Part shown: in pieces, positions 54,300 to 64,000 of the stretch
Layout: each line of letters begins with the position of its first letter
Numbering within the stretch: position 1 is the stretch's first letter
Origin: Citrobacter enshiensis
Lineage (GTDB): Bacteria; Pseudomonadota; Gammaproteobacteria; Enterobacterales; Enterobacteriaceae
Direction: 5' to 3'
Assembly (NCBI RefSeq): GCF_029338175.1
Contig: NZ_CP119862.1
Location: forward strand, 4,851,452 to 4,915,451
Length of the DNA: 64,000 nucleotides
The notes under the pieces: model-generated
Database searches by the model: none
The model's input: the letters and a program-made list of their open reading frames with translations, nothing else
Told to the model about the DNA's origin: nothing
Made by a program: the position numbers and the translations under genes

Positions 54300-55651
54300 A
54301 TGAGTCAACAACACACAACCCAGGCTTCTGGTCAGGGTATGCTAGGAACGCGTGTTTAAACTGCGCGAACATGGCACGACGGCACGCACCGAAGTGATCG
54401 CCGGTTTCACGACTTTCCTGACGATGGTCTATATCGTTTTTTGTTAACCCGCAAATTCTTGGCGTTGCTGGCATGGATACCAGTGCTGTCTTCGTCACCA
54501 CTTGTTTGATTGCTGCATTTGGTAGCATCCTGATGGGCCTGTTTGCCAACCTGCCGGTTGCGCTGGCGCCGGCAATGGGTCTGAACGCCTTCTTCGCGTT
54601 TGTTGTGGTTCAGGCAATGGGCCTGCCGTGGCAGGTGGGGATGGGGGCCATTTTCTGGGGCGCCGTTGGCCTGCTGCTGCTGACCATCTTCCGCGTACGT
54701 TACTGGATGATCGCCAACATTCCGGTCAGTCTGCGCGTAGGCATCACCAGCGGTATCGGCTTGTTCATTGGCATGATGGGGCTGAAAAATGCGGTGTGAT
54801 TGTCGCGAATAAAGACACGCTGGTGGCGATTGGGAATCTGACGTCGCACAGCGTTCTGCTGGGCGTACTGGGGTTCTTTATCATCGCTATTCTGGCATCG
54901 CGCAACATTCACGCTGCGGTGCTGGTGTCTATCGTGGTCACAACGTTGCTGGGCTGGATGTTGGGTGATGTGCACTACAACGGTATCGTCTCTGCGCCGC
55001 CAAGCGTCACTACTGTGATTGGCCATGTGGATCTGGCCGGTTCACTGAATCTGGGTCTGGCCTGGCGTCATTTTCTCTCTTCATGTTGGTTAACCTGTTG
55101 ACTCCTCCCGGTACGCTGATTGGCGTGACCGACCAAAGCGGGTCTGGCCGATGAGACAAGGGAAGTTCCCCACGCATGAAGCAGGCGCTGTTTGTCGACA
55201 GCCGTATCATCGGTGGCGGGTTCGTTATATCGGTAACCTCTTCCGTGACGGCGTATATGAATCTTCTTCCGGTGTTTCTGTCGGTGGAACGTACCGGTCT
55301 GACGGCGGTTGTCGCTGGGTCTGCTCGTTCCTGCCTGGTTATCTTCCTGTCGCCGCTAGCGGGAATGGTAGCCGGGTTCATGCGGCGCGGGTGCGCTGAT
55401 TTATGTTGGTGTATTGATGACCTCCAGCCTGGCGCGCGTGAAGTGGGACGACTTGACGGAGTCAGTACCCGCCTTTATCACCGCCGTGATGATGCCGTTT
55501 AGCTTCTCTATTACGGAAGGTATCGCGCTGGGCTTTATCTCTTACTGTGTGATGAAAATTGGCACCGGCCGCCTTACGCGATCTCAGCCCTTGCGTGGTC
55601 GTAGTGGCGTTGCTGTTCATTCTGAAGATTGTGTTTATCGACGCGCACTGA
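54300..55651 (+). pseudogene. adeP: Adenine permease AdeP (YieG), frameshifted as written
   Basis: High-affinity adenine:proton symporter of the AzgA branch of the NCS2 family, about 445 residues with 14 helices. It starts MSQQHTTQASGQGMLG at 54300. Recognisable parts are AGFTTFLTMVYIVF, LPVALAPAMGLNAFFAFVVV, SSGVSVGG and PFSFSITEGIALGFISYC. Many breaks, including near 54345, 54440, 54797, 55065, 55100, 55140 and 55215-55400. The span is about 14 bases over the E. coli length, the largest excess in the window. It ends FIDAH. Confidence 0.93.
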
Positions 55652-55664
55652 TCCTGAAAGGATG

Positions 55665-55706
55665 TAAAAAGCCCGCCACGTATCACTGGCGGGCTTTTTG
55701 TTTTTA
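55665..55706. terminator. Terminator between adeP and chrR
   Basis: AAAAAGCCCGCCA - loop - TGGCGGGCTTTTT with runs on both sides; it ends adeP and, on the other strand, chrR. Confidence 0.88.
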
Positions 55707-56271
55707 CGCTTTCACGCGCTGAATGTAATCGCCAAACGCGGTCAGTTGACCGGGTCAGATGGTCCAGCGTGCTTTGGTCAATCACTTCGCCGTTTTGCGG
55801 GTCCACTTTGTTTTGAATCACGCCCCCCATAAATTCAGGCTTGTTCATTACCATGGCATCGAGGAAGACCAGAATCTGACGCAGATGATACTGACAGCGC
55901 GCGCCGCCGATAGCCCCCATTGAACTGGTCTGGATCAGCACGGGTTTTCCGGACAGTGGCTGGTCGGGCAGGCGGGACAGCCAGTCGATGGCGTTTTTCA
56001 GGCCACCCGGCACGGAGTAGTTATATTCCGGCGTCACAATGACCACCCCATCCGCTTTACGAATTTGCTCCGCCAGCGCTTCTACGCTCTGTGGAAAACC
56101 CTCCTCTTGTTGCAGATCGGCGTCATACAATGGGATGTTGCCAATGGACGGCAGTGCGTTGACTTCCATGCCTGTCGGGGCAATTTTTGGCAGGGTACGG
56201 GCAACCATCCCATTAAATGAGCCTTTGCGCAGGCTTCCCAGTAACGTAACAACCTTCAACGTTTCAGACAT
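55704..56271 (-). pseudogene. chrR: NADPH-dependent FMN reductase ChrR (YieF), frameshifted as written
   Basis: Flavoprotein quinone/chromate reductase of 188 residues. The FMN-phosphate loop LLGSLRKGSFN is at residues 10-20, and TPEYNYSVPGGLKNAIDW is the second family motif. A single extra C near 55757 (CTGACCCGGTCAAC) breaks the last 21 codons; removing it gives ...FGDYIQRVKA with stop at 55704. It starts MSETLKVVTLLGS at 56271 after AGGAG. Confidence 0.95.
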
Positions 56272-56312
56272 GATTACTCCTTTTTCATCATGATGGCCGG
56301 GATGTGGCCGGG

Positions 56313-57061
56313 TCAGTTATGTGTACAAGATTTAACGGTGGATAATTGGGCGAATCGCATCAGGCGACCGGTGGGTGCATTGGCGCGCGTCTGGATATTG
56401 GGCAGGCTTTTCCACCCCTGTTGACTATCAAACTCCCAAACTTTCAGCTTTTCAATGGCGGGCGAGACGGCAACCGACCACACCAGCACATCTTCCGCAT
56501 CGCAGAGGGCTTCGATCTGCGCAACATGAGCACACTTCAGACGACCGGCAACGGGGAGCAACTGGAGTTCACGCGGGTCATCGTTGAGGACATCGCCAGT
56601 GAGTTTCAGTACGCTCTGGCGCAAAGTGATGAGCTGCGCGCGTGCCTCGTTAGGATCGTTTTGATTGTTGATCCACAGGGTCTCATTGCTGGAGAACACC
56701 GGGTTCCCTGCTGAATGTGGGCTATGAAATCCACGGGTTGCTCGTTGCAGCTCCATGTCCAGACCGCATTCGCCTTCGGTGGTCAGCGCAATTCCGACCA
56801 TATTTCCGGCGTACGCGATGGAGAACCCGGGTAGGTTCCGATCGCGAAACGTGGGTTTACCTTTCGCCTGGACAGTGATCTCTGGTAGTTCGCTGATGCC
56901 ATAAAGCATAACATCAGTTCAGCGAGTAAGGCCCGGGAGGCAAGGACCGCGTGCGGCGATGAGTGGGAAGATTGCTGGCCTCAATATGGCATTGAGAAGG
57001 GAGCCGGACTGAAACCAGGTTGTCCCTCCGTAAGAATCCCTCTGGCAAAATGTGTCGCCAT
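56313..57061 (-). pseudogene. yieE: Phosphopantetheinyl transferase-like YieE, frameshifted as written
   Basis: Predicted member of the 4'-phosphopantetheinyl transferase superfamily, about 249 residues. The metal-binding motif is in GECGLDMELQRATRGFH. It is open for 198 residues from 56909. The N-terminus MATHFARGILTEGQ starts at 57061, with an extra C near 57020 and further shifts near 56960 and 56910 before MLYGISELPE. Acceptor protein unknown. It lies 41 bases upstream of chrR on the same strand. Confidence 0.88.
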
Positions 57062-57174
57062 TTTTCGCTCCGTGATTAATGGTCCGTGATTATTACGAGA
57101 GTAACATTTACATGAATTATGGACAGATTTAACCGACCAAAAGTTCGACTGAATCAGGGTACCTTACGCGACAT

Positions 57175-58168
57175 TTACATTTCCCTTGCTGTAGTGACTA
57201 ATTTAGCGTCAGCAAAGAGGCTATAGAGGGCTTTGAGAGTCTCTCTTAACCACATAATTTTCGGGTTATGGCTGTTGCGTTTATGCCAGAGGAAGGTGAA
57301 CGGCACCATGAGCTTTTCCCGCTGTGCGGCGTCAAAAGGCAAAGGGCGCGCAACTAACGGGAGTTGGTGAAGTTGGTTATAACGCTGACAATACAGCGGC
57401 GCGGTCGCCAGAAGCGAGTGATCGGGTTGTGCCGCCATAAACAGCGACTGTTCAAACCCTGGCAGACTTAGGGCTATGTTGCGTTCCCGCCCCATCTCTT
57501 GCAGCACGTCATCGAGCGCCCCAGGTATCGCTCTGCTCCCAGCAGATGCTGATATGCGGATAGCGCAGGAAGGTCTCGAGATTCCACTCTTCCCGCAGCG
57601 CCGGATGATCTTCCCGCAGCCATACCCACGGTAAATCGGTGAACAGCACTTCAAAATCGATCGATAAAGGCAGCAGACTCAGCAACTCTCGCGAACGTGG
57701 ATGGCTCTCACGGCCGGTAAAACCAATATCCACCTCACCGCGCGTAATGGCGTCCAGCGAGTCGTAATCCCAGTTGCGTACTTTAATGGAGGCCTGCGGA
57801 TAGCGCTGATAGATCTGTTGAGACAGAGTATTGAACATGATCATCATCAGTGGCGTCTCGGCGACCAGATCGAACTTCAGCCCACGTGGCGTCTCATGAT
57901 GTGGCTTATCCAGCAGTTGATTGCCCATCTGCATCCAGTCCGCCAGATTCTGCTCCATACTCAGCATCAGCGGCGTTGGCGTCAGCCCGAGCGGCGTATT
58001 CACGAACAGCGGGTCGTCGAACCACGCCCGCAACTTCGACAGCGATTTGCTCACTGCCGAAGGGGTAACGCTCATCCGTTTTGCCGCTTTGGTTACGCTG
58101 CGCTCCTGCATCAGAAGCTGCAGGCATAACAACAAATTAAGATCGAGACTGGTGATGGATTTCTTCAT
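57175..58168 (-). pseudogene. yidZ: LysR-type regulator YidZ, frameshifted as written
   Basis: LysR-family protein reported in E. coli to matter for anaerobic NO protection. About 330 residues here, slightly longer at the C-terminus than E. coli. The helix-turn-helix is [20 protein letters not shown] with [14 protein letters not shown]. The effector domain includes [19 protein letters not shown]. One extra G near 57528 (ACCTGGGGCGCTC) breaks the frame after WEQSDTW. The start at 58168 overlaps the end of mdtL. Confidence 0.93.
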
Positions 58169-59327
58169 GGTCGGATGCAGACCTGTTGGGTGCGACAAGC
58201 ATAATCAGCAAGAGGACTGACTATGCTACAACCAATCAGAATCCCGATCAGCATATTCAAACGCATTGATGCCGAACAATGGCTGCCAGCCAAATCCACA
58301 GCGACGAACCGCAGACACTGCGCAATCCCCAGCGCTGAACTGGCGACGCCAGCCCGCAAAGAAAAGGGACCCAACGCCCTGGCTCATCGCCACGCCAAAG
58401 CCGACCGAGAAACCCGCGCAGATGAGGCGTCAGGCCAAACAGCGTTACCGCGTTGCTGGTGGCAAGACTGAGGACCATACCTGCCGCCAGAAACAGCCCC
58501 TGCGAGGTAACCATTAATGTACGTGGCTTAAACACGCCTAACGCAAATGGAGTCGAGAACGAAACCGCCATGCTGACGCCTGCGGTCAGCGCCATGGTGG
58601 TGGCATATTCCACCGCGGTCAAAACCCATTACTTCCATCAGCAGGACCGGTGAGGTATTCACAAAGGTGAGGAGTCACGGAGACGCTCAGCGTGGTGATT
58701 GCCAGACGGCTGAGGAAAAAACGATTGATCAGCGACTCTGCGCTCTGTGGCGAACATGAAGATGATGAACGGGTGGTCGGGCGCGTTTCCCGCAAGATGA
58801 ACAGCGACAGCAGACACACAGCGATGCCCATCGCAATCATGGTGTAAAACAGGCTTTGCCACGGGAATCGAAGCATGATCAGATGTCCCAGAACCGGTGC
58901 CAGCACCGGGACAATACAGGTGATCCCGTTAAGCAGTGACAGCACTTTCGCCCGGCGGCGATCGTCCAGCGTATCGCGCAAGATGGCAAAGGCCACCACG
59001 TAGCAGCTACCCGCGCCAATGCCCTGAATAAAGCGTCCGGTTAAAAACATCGAACCGTCCTGCGCGAGCGAACAGAGCGTAGAGGCAAAGATGAATATCA
59101 CCGCACCGACGATGGCGACAGGTTTACGCCCGGAGCGGTCGGCCATTTTCCCGGCGAACAGCATGGCAGTTGCCATCCCGGCCAGATAGACGGAGAACGC
59201 AATATGCAACTGCGCTTCACTGGCATTCAGGTCGGCGGCAATCGCGGTAAACCCACCAGATACATATCAATACCGGCGGGATAGAGTAAAACAAGGGCCA
59301 AAACTGCAGATTAGAAAGGCGGGTCAT
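58137..59327 (-). pseudogene. mdtL: MFS drug transporter MdtL (YidY), frameshifted as written
   Basis: Drug:proton antiporter of the 12-helix DHA1 family, about 391 residues, associated with chloramphenicol resistance when overexpressed. Readable parts are [31 protein letters not shown] (MFS loop), [20 protein letters not shown] and [15 protein letters not shown]. Breaks near 59315, 59290, 59250, 58770, 58670, 58620, 58400, 58335 and 58220. The corrected C-terminus overlaps the first codons of yidZ by about 30 bases, as in E. coli. In E. coli K-12 the tna operon lies upstream; here mnmE does. Confidence 0.93.
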
Positions 59328-59427
59328 AGCGTCCTCACAATAAGCGTGGCGCTAAGCATACGGGGAGGTGTTCGGTGATACGAGTTGCCATTTGGACAAC
59401 AGTGATTTCCTGCAAGGAAAACACCTA

Positions 59428-59503
59428 TTGCCAGGTAACGCTTCGATTACCGGGCAATAGGCGTTGGGTAGGCCGGATAAGGCGTTAGCCGCCATCCGGC
59501 AAT
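59428..59503. repeat. REP elements between mdtL and mnmE
   Basis: TTGCCAGGTAACGC with GATTACCGGGCAAT, and GGCCGGATAAGGCGTTAGCC with GCCATCCGGC, are REP-type palindromes directly after mnmE, at the point where E. coli K-12 has tnaCAB. Confidence 0.82.
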
Positions 59504-59508
59504 ACTGC

Positions 59509-60877
59509 TTACTTGCCGATACAGAAGCTGGAGAAGATCCGCCCCAGCAGATCGTCGGAGGTAAACTCTCCGGTGATCTCACTCAACGCTTGCTGTGCCA
59601 GGCGCAGTTCTTCTGCCAGCAGTTCACCTGCCCCACGCGCCCAACAGTTGTGCTTTACCCTGCTGGAGATGTTCAGCGGCTTCTGCCGAGTGCCTGCAAA
59701 TGACGACGGCGCGCCAGGAAGCCGCCTTCCATGTTGGTGTCAAAGCCCATGCTTTGCTTGAGATGGTTACGCAGCACGTCCACACCTTCACCCGTACGTG
59801 CGGAGAGGCGAACCAGTGAGTGATTGTTCACCTCGCTGATACCCAGCGTCTCGCCGGTAATATCCGCTTTGTTGCGCACGACGGTGATCGGCAGCTTGGC
59901 AGGCAGACGAGCGATAAAGTCCGGCCAGATCTTCTGCCGGGTCGGTCGCGTCGGTCGTTGTGCCATCCACCATAAACAGCACGCGGTCGGCCTGTTCAAT
60001 CTCCTGCCACGCGCGCTCAATGCCGATACGTTCTACCTCATCGTTAGCTTCGCGCAGACCAGCGGTAATCGATGATGTGCAGTGGCATACCGTCAATGTG
60101 AATATGCTCGCGCAGTACGTCGCGCGTTGTCCCGGCAATATCTGTCACAATCGCGGCTTCACGCCCCGCCAGCGCATTCAGCAGGCTCGATTTCCCGGCG
60201 TTAGGACGGCCAGCAATGACCACCTTCATCCCTTCACGCAGCAGGCTGCCCTGACGAGCCTCAGCACGCACGGCATCGAGATCGGCGATAACGCCATTCA
60301 GCTGCGCTTCAATTTTGCCGTCCGAAAGGAAGTCGATCTCCTCATCCGGGAAGTCAATGGCCGCTTCCACGTAGATGCGCAGGTGAGTGAGTGCTTCCAC
60401 AAGATGATTTACACGCGCGGAAAACGCCCCTTGCAGAGAGTTCAACGCTGAACGCGCCGCTTGCTCTGAGCTGGCGTCAATCAGGTCGGCAATCGCCTCA
60501 GCCTGGGCCAGATCGAGCTTATCGTTGAGGAACGCCCGTTCGGAGAATTCACCGGGTTTTGCAATGCGCAGACCAGGGATCGTCAGAATGCGTTTTAACA
60601 GCAGGTCGAGAATCACCGGGCCGCCGTGCCCTTGCAGTTCCAGCACGTCTTCACCCGTGAACGAGTTCGGGCCGGGAAACCACAGCGCGATCCCCTGGTC
60701 CAGCGCGGTGCCATCGGCATCTTTGAACGGCAGATAGTCGGCATAACGCGGTTTTGGTAGCTTGCCCAGTACAACTTCGGCAACCTCACGCGCCTTGAGG
60801 CCGGAGATACGCAGGATACCGACGCCACCGCGTCCCGGTGGGGTAGCCTGGGCGACGATAGTGTCGTTGTGGCTCAT
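59509..60877 (-). pseudogene. mnmE: tRNA modification GTPase MnmE, frameshifted as written
   Basis: GTPase and formyl-THF-binding partner of MnmG in wobble-uridine modification, about 454 residues. The N-terminal 277 residues are open from 60877 ([20 protein letters not shown]). G1 is [15 protein letters not shown]2 lies in TDIAGTTRD, and G4 is NKAD. Breaks near 60068 (after LHIID), 59930 and 59690. The C-terminal FCIGK, with its catalytic cysteine, ends at 59509. The frame is open seven codons upstream of the chosen ATG. Confidence 0.96.
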
Positions 60878-60896
60878 GATATGTCTCGTTGAATAC

Positions 60897-60928
60897 AAAT
60901 AAAAAAGGCGGTCATTTGACCGCCTTCC
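60897..60928 (-). terminator. Terminator after yidC
   Basis: Minus strand AAGGCGGTCA - AAT - TGACCGCCTT followed by TTTTATTT, 20 bases after the yidC stop and just before mnmE; it may partly separate mnmE from the upstream genes. Confidence 0.85.
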
Positions 60929-60947
60929 ATAGAGCTATGACTTACTG

Positions 60948-62598
60948 TCAGGAGCTTTTCTTCTCGCGGCTATGCAGGCCACGTTTCTCCAGACCACGGT
61001 AAATCAGCTGCTGCTGGATAATGGTCACCAGGTTGCTGACGATATAGTACAGCACCAGACCTGACGGGAACCACAGGAAGAACACGGTGAAGATGACCGG
61101 CATAAAGGTCATGATCTTCTGCTGCATCGGGTCGGTCACCGTGGTCGGCGACATCTTCTGGATGAAGAACATCGTCACGCCCATCAGGATCGGCAGGATG
61201 TAGTACGGGTCCTGTGCAGACAGGTCATGGATCCACAGTGCGAACGGGCGCATGACGCAGTTCAATGGAGCCCATCAGCATGTAGTACAGCGCAAGGAAG
61301 ATTGGCATCTGGATGATCAGCGGGAAGCAGCCACCCAGCGGGTTAACCTTCTCAGCTTTGTACAGTGCCATCATTTCCTGGCTCTGACGCTGTTTGTCAT
61401 CGCCCAGACGCTCGCGCATTGCCGCAATTTTCGGCTGCAGCATACGCATCTTCGCCATGGAGGTGTACTGCGCTTTAGTCAGCGGGTACATGATGCCACG
61501 AACGATAAAGGTGATAACGATGATGGAGAAGCCCCAGTTACCCAGGAAGCTATGGATCCATTTCAGCAGTTTAAACAGCGGCTGAGAGATGAACCACAAC
61601 CAGCCGTAATCCACGGTCAGATCCAGGTGCGGTGCAACGGCCGCCATTTTATCCTGAATTTCCGGGCCGACCCACAGGGTGCTGGTCATCGCGCCAGTCT
61701 GACCTGGCTGTACCAGCACCGGCTGAGATTTATAGCCGATTGCAGCAATGCCGTTACCCAGATTAGCGGTGTAGAAGTTGTTGGTGCCGTCATTACGCGG
61801 AACCCATGCCGTTGCGAAATACTGTTGCAGCATTGACACCCAACCGTTGTGTGCGCTGACGTTCAGGTTTTCGTTTTCGGCAATGGTCTCGAATTTGTAT
61901 TTCTCATACTTCTCATCAGGCGTGGAGTACGCAGCGCCACGGAAAGTATGCAGCGCAAAGTTGCTGCTACCGGTGTCGCGATGAGATGGCAGATTGATGG
62001 ATTGCTTCAGCTGACCAAAGGTGGAGATCTCCAGCGGTTTCTCGCCGGCGTTCTGCACGCTGTAGTTCACATTGACAGCATACTCACCGCGCTTCAGGAC
62101 AAACGTTTTAGTAAACGTGTTGCCAGCGGCGTCAGTGTAGGGTCATCGGGATCTGCAGTTCGTTCTGACCATCTGCCAGCACAAAGGCGTCTTTTTCGAC
62201 GTTGTACTGTGGACGTGGGCCGTTACGCGGGTTATCCGGACCGTCACGACCCTGTCAGGCCGCTTTGTGCCTGATAAATGAACTGCGGAGTTGTTTCCAG
62301 TAACTGGAACGGCTCTTTGGAACCGAGCTCTTTCGGGTAAGCCGGCAGCAGGGCCTGCTCAACATCACCACCACGGGTGTTGATGGTCAGATCAAGCACG
62401 TCGGTTTTAACCGTAATCAGTTTCCCCTGGCCACTGGCCGGTACGCCCTGGTCTGCGGCGCTACCCCGCTGCGGTGGTCGTTGTCTGCGTGGTCTGTTGA
62501 GTCTGAGGTTGCGGATTTTTATCCTGCTCCCAGGCTTGCCAGATCATGAAAGACACGAACAGCAAAGCGATGACTAAAAGATTGCGTTGCGAATCCAT
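60948..62598 (-). pseudogene. yidC: Membrane protein insertase YidC, frameshifted as written
   Basis: Essential Oxa1-family insertase for inner-membrane proteins such as AtpE; about 548 residues. It starts [20 protein letters not shown] (signal-anchor helix) at 62598. The periplasmic domain is readable from 62070. Core helices include [20 protein letters not shown], with the conserved arginine, and [20 protein letters not shown]. Breaks near 62465, 62250, 62141 and 61254. The basic tail ends LHSREKKSS. Confidence 0.96.
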
Positions 62599-62600
62599 CG

Positions 62601-62857
62601 TTAGTGTTCTCTGGTATCAAATGGTCCAGGCGGGACGGGATCGTCACCACCAGGGTGTAAAGGGTGGCATTTTAATACGCGTTTCACCGTCAACCAACTG
62701 CCTTTTATCACTCCAAACCTGCGCAATGCCTCAATTCCATAGCTTGAACAGGTTGGCGTGAAACGACAATGCGGCCCAAGCAGCGGACTGATCAGGCGTT
62801 GATAGACCCGAATAAGGGCTATCAGGACCCGCGAGCCAGGCGACAGTGGCGCGCCAT
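62601..62857 (-). pseudogene. yidD: YidD membrane protein insertion factor, frameshifted as written
   Basis: Small protein of 85 residues that assists YidC-dependent insertion. The cysteine motif [12 protein letters not shown] is the family signature, with an N-terminal amphipathic region [20 protein letters not shown]. One missing C near 62852 (ATGGCGCGCCACTG for ATGGCGCCGCCACTG) detaches its ATG from the rest of the frame. The start overlaps the end of rnpA by about 36 bases, and its stop lies two bases before yidC. Confidence 0.92.
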
Positions 62858-63182
62858 AATTTTTCCAACGCTTCCGAGAGAGCACGGTTATCCGAGGTCA
62901 GCAACCCCTTTTTTCGCCACGACCACGAAATCCATTGCTGGAAGTTCGTGCTGACGCAGACGGAAGCTTTCACGCGTCAGACGTTTAATCCGATTGCGTT
63001 CATGGGCACGTCGAACGTTTTTCTTGGCGACGGTAAGACCGATGCGGGGATGCCCCAGCGAATTTTGGGCGGCCGAGGATGGTGATTTGCGGCGTGCCAG
63101 CCCGTTGTGGCTGCTGGAAGACGAATGTGAAATGATTGGGAGTTAACAAACGTAACTCCCTGGGAAATGCGAGCTTAACCAC
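62822..63182 (-). pseudogene. rnpA: RNase P protein component RnpA, frameshifted as written
   Basis: Basic protein cofactor of RNase P, 119 residues, needed for tRNA 5' maturation. GTG start at 63182 gives [20 protein letters not shown]. The RNR motif region ([20 protein letters not shown]) is readable in another frame near 62990. Breaks: an extra base near 63070 (GGGCGGCC), an extra base near 62897 and a missing C near 62852. The native stop is at 62822-62824, overlapping yidD. Confidence 0.94.
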
Positions 63183-63200
63183 TCAGGGGGTTAGCTTTTA

Positions 63201-63344
63201 TTACTTAGAAACGGTCAGGACGAGAGCGGCCTTTAGCACGACGACGTGCCAGAACCTGACGACCATTTTTAGTACGCCATACGAGCACGGAAGCCGTGAG
63301 AACGGTTGCGCTTCAGTACAAGACGGTTGAAAAGTGCGTTTCAT
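63201..63344 (-). pseudogene. rpmH: Ribosomal protein L34 RpmH, frameshifted as written
   Basis: A 46-residue, very basic large-subunit protein, first gene of rpmH-rnpA-yidD-yidC. The start MKRTFQPS is at 63344. Three single-base insertions (near 63321, 63277 and 63216) break what should be ...[20 protein letters not shown] to RARLTVSK. Three errors in 144 bases of one of the most conserved ribosomal genes is strong evidence that the shifts are artefacts. Confidence 0.93.
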
Positions 63345-63445
63345 GGCGATTTCTACCTAAACTTGAATAAATTCAATGCTTTTACAGATATCCGAGCAAA
63401 CATCGAACGACGGACGTCGAAGCCATGGGTGATTAAAGAGGCCGG

Positions 63446-63474
63446 ATTGTAATAATTGTACACTCCGGAGTCAA
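63446..63474 (-). promoter_or_regulatory. rpmH promoter
   Basis: Minus strand TTGACT (63469-63474), 17-base spacer, TACAAT (63446-63451), about 100 bases before rpmH. Near-consensus sigma-70 promoter as expected for a ribosomal protein operon. Confidence 0.82.
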
Positions 63475-64000
63475 TTCTCTTTCCTTAAATCCCTGTGTTT
63501 TTCGCACGTTTTCGCGTGGAAAATGAGCAGCGTTAACGCCGTAATTACGGGCATTACGCGCCGGGAGGAAGATTATAAAGGCTGTCGGGCAAAGCGCAAG
63601 GATCGTGCGGGATCTTTATTAGATCGTTTAAGCAGCAAAGTGGCTTTACTCAGTAATTTTTCCAATATGTGTGCGAAATCCTGCAGCACTTCCCCAGGAT
63701 CGTTTACACTTACCCGCTTCTGGATCATCCTGTGGATAAATCGGGAAGAATCTGTGAGAAACAGAAGATCTCTCGCGCAGTTTAGGCTATGATCCGCGGT
63801 CCTGATCGTTTCAACGGATCCTGGTCAGGCTTTAACGCGACATTCTTCAGGTGCGCCATGGTGTCGCCTTTAGGATCCCGTGTATAACCGCAGAAAGCGG
63901 TTCGTGCGTCACCCTCATGCAGGGTCTTTTCGACGTGCGCCAACAATCATGAATGTTTCAGCCTTTGTCATTATCGACTTTTGTTCGAGTGGAGTCCGCC
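63475..64000 (+). promoter_or_regulatory. dnaA promoter and autoregulatory region
   Basis: The gene-free end of the window. A DnaA box TGTGGATAA (63731-63739), a -10 candidate TATGAT (63788-63793, like E. coli dnaA P2) and several GATC sites between 63720 and 63880 fit the DnaA-autoregulated, SeqA-sensitive dnaA promoters. The last bases, GAGTGGAGTCCGCC, match what precedes the GTG start of dnaA in E. coli, so dnaA should begin at the next base. A reading frame at 63523-63792 has no family resemblance and is not called. Confidence 0.75.

Noticed and set aside
59328..59508. Retron or other defence island beside mnmE
   Set aside because: The gap is only about 180 bases and consists of REP palindromes; no reverse transcriptase or msr/msd-like structure is present.
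63523..63792. 89-codon frame upstream of dnaA
   Set aside because: No recognisable family and no ribosome site; it overlaps the DnaA box and dnaA promoter, so it is most likely chance.

Overview
The window is a chromosomal segment of an enterobacterium close to Escherichia, Salmonella and Citrobacter. Almost every protein is recognisable as the ortholog of an E. coli K-12 gene in the same order, and the rRNA operon carries tRNA-Glu in the spacer and tRNA-Asp plus tRNA-Trp downstream, as in E. coli rrnC. The 16S variable region near 18.1 kb (AGCACAGAGGAGC in the rRNA sense) looks more Citrobacter-like than E. coli- or Salmonella-like. That is a recollection, not a search result. The tna operon that separates mnmE from mdtL in E. 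coli K-12 is absent, and so are the cbr/bgl genes between phoU and yieH.

Layout. 0.07-9.6 kb: ppiC, then isoleucine/valine biosynthesis: ilvC with its divergent regulator ilvY, and the attenuator-controlled ilvLXGMEDA operon on the minus strand with an intact ilvG. 9.9-12.8 kb: comM (yifB), maoP (yifE), hdfR. 12.9-18.6 kb: one rRNA operon on the minus strand with tandem promoters P1 and P2. 18.7-28.8 kb: yieP, hsrA, the ribose operon rbsDACBKR and the potassium transporter kup. 29-34.1 kb: ravA-viaA, asnA/asnC and mioC. 34.1-34.4 kb: the replication origin oriC, with four recognisable DnaA boxes, AT-rich 13-mers and many GATC sites. 34.5-44.6 kb: mnmG, rsmG and the complete atpIBEFHAGDC operon. 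45-53.4 kb: glmUS and the phosphate operon pstSCAB-phoU behind two Pho boxes. 53.5-63.3 kb: yieH, adeP, chrR, yieE, yidZ, mdtL, mnmE, yidC, yidD, rnpA, rpmH. The last 650 bases are the rpmH/dnaA control region, and dnaA should begin immediately after the window.

The most striking property is sequence quality. From 1 to about 14.0 kb every gene is intact. From about 14.09 kb, inside the 23S gene, to 63.3 kb, 40 of 43 protein genes carry single-base frameshifts, mostly one extra base in a short run. They include ATP synthase, rpmH, rnpA, yidC and glmS, while the 16S gene and tRNA-Glu also carry extra bases. This is best explained by sequencing or assembly error that starts at a repeat, not by gene decay. 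Frame-broken genes are typed 'pseudogene' only because the frame is broken as written; I expect them to be functional in the organism. I found no undescribed biological system.
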